37,484 nucleotides of DNA, from positions 1 to 37,484 of the forward strand of contig JALHSR010000118.1 of NCBI GenBank assembly GCA_022865315.1, written 5' to 3'. The stretch is from Methanotrichaceae archaeon. GTDB taxonomy: Archaea > Halobacteriota > Methanosarcinia > Methanotrichales > Methanotrichaceae. Below are positions 37,147-37,484 of this stretch, piece after piece; the stretch's first letter is position 1, and each line of letters begins with the position of its first letter. The notes under the pieces are model-generated. The model saw only the letters and a program-made list of their open reading frames with translations. It ran no database searches and had not been told where the DNA came from. Made by a program: the position numbers and the translations under genes.

Positions 37147-37484
37147 TCAAAAATTTTTTGTCCAGCTTGAGATACCCATTGTTTTAAAAGCTGATTGAAT
37201 TCTATCGGCAAACTTTAGCCACAATAACTTGCATCCAGGAATGGTCTCATCAATGCCCAAGTGAAGCACCTGGCTTCTGCTTCCGTACCTGAAGACAGTA
37301 ACGCCCTTGCATCCAAGATCATAGGCCATATTGTAGACATCTAGGGCATCGCCTACACTGGCTCTGTTAGGGAGATTTACCGTCTTGGATACAGCGTTAT
37401 CCGTATATTTCTGGAAAGCAGCTTGGATTCTTACGTGCTGTTCTGGTGGAATGTCTAGCGCTGTGACGAAAAGATCCTTCAAAT
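37147..37484 (-). CDS. Adenosylcobalamin-dependent ribonucleoside-diphosphate reductase, C-terminal part; runs off the right edge
   Basis: The frame continues past the window; the leftmost codon shown as start is an internal TTG. The visible tail has the class II ribonucleotide reductase signature [24 protein letters not shown], followed by [28 protein letters not shown]. After that come [16 protein letters not shown] and about 25 more residues that I do not recognise from the family. The enzyme makes deoxyribonucleotides using cobalamin. Because only the end is visible I cannot say whether the gene is complete. The tail could be a normal short archaeal C-terminus or a lesion. Confidence 0.85.
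   Translation of the reverse strand, partial: LKDLFVTALDIPPEQHVRIQAAFQKYTDNAVSKTVNLPNRASVGDALDVYNMAYDLGCKGVTVFRYGSRSQVLHLGIDETIPGCKLLWLKFADRIQSAFKTMGISSWTKNF

Overview
The window is archaeal chromosome, most likely from a methanogen or close relative in the class Methanosarcinia. Evidence: a formylmethanofuran dehydrogenase cluster, a split RNA polymerase B subunit (rpoB2 plus rpoB1) and split A subunit (rpoA1 plus rpoA2), archaeal PurP, AK6-type adenylate kinase, AhbB, archaeal riboflavin synthase, TATA-type promoters, and a tRNA with a canonical archaeal intron. GC looks to be in the mid 40s by eye. I cannot name the genus from sequence alone.

Layout. 1-521: the 5' part of a tyrosine recombinase gene just downstream of tRNA-Leu(CAG), which looks like the end of an integrated element lying mostly left of the window. 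664-6500 (minus): an apparent operon fwdD-fwdB-fwdA-fwdC-purP-PH-domain protein, that is, formylmethanofuran metabolism followed by formate-dependent purine synthesis. 6602-8226 (plus): leuD and a leuB-like dehydrogenase, divergent from fwd across a roughly 100-150 nt shared promoter region. 8318-8405: tRNA-Lys(UUU) with a 14-nt intron, directly ahead of the transcription and translation operon rpoH-rpoB2-rpoB1-rpoA1-rpoA2-rpl30e-nusA-rps12-rps7 (8453-17560).

17646-18717 (minus) is a broken NADH-dehydrogenase-like flavoprotein gene with one nonsense codon and one frameshift. Next come an RNase HI (plus) and a tightly coupled minus-strand set: a secreted parallel beta-helix protein, ahbB, a precorrin-2 dehydrogenase (sirC type), hemA and hemB. 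These are tetrapyrrole steps leading to siroheme, heme or F430. A receiver-PAS-GAF regulator (24986-26224) converges on a badly decayed CDP-alcohol phosphatidyltransferase gene (26262-26712). That remnant is the tail of a minus-strand operon encoding a metallo-beta-lactamase-fold hydrolase, argD, hisC and AK6. thiC diverges from it.

31512-37484 (minus) carries AMMECR1, an iron-sulfur flavoprotein, an ABC-2 export pair, a membrane YdjM-type protein, archaeal riboflavin synthase, and the C-terminal part of an adenosylcobalamin-dependent ribonucleotide reductase that runs off the right edge.

I found no CRISPR array, no IS element with recognisable ends and no defence island. The most notable items are the two pseudogenes, the very short tRNA intron ahead of the RNA polymerase operon, the fwd-purP linkage, the integrase at tRNA-Leu, and the coupling of a secreted beta-helix protein to the tetrapyrrole genes. 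Several starts were moved from the longest reading frame, using TATA boxes, Shine-Dalgarno sites and family starts.
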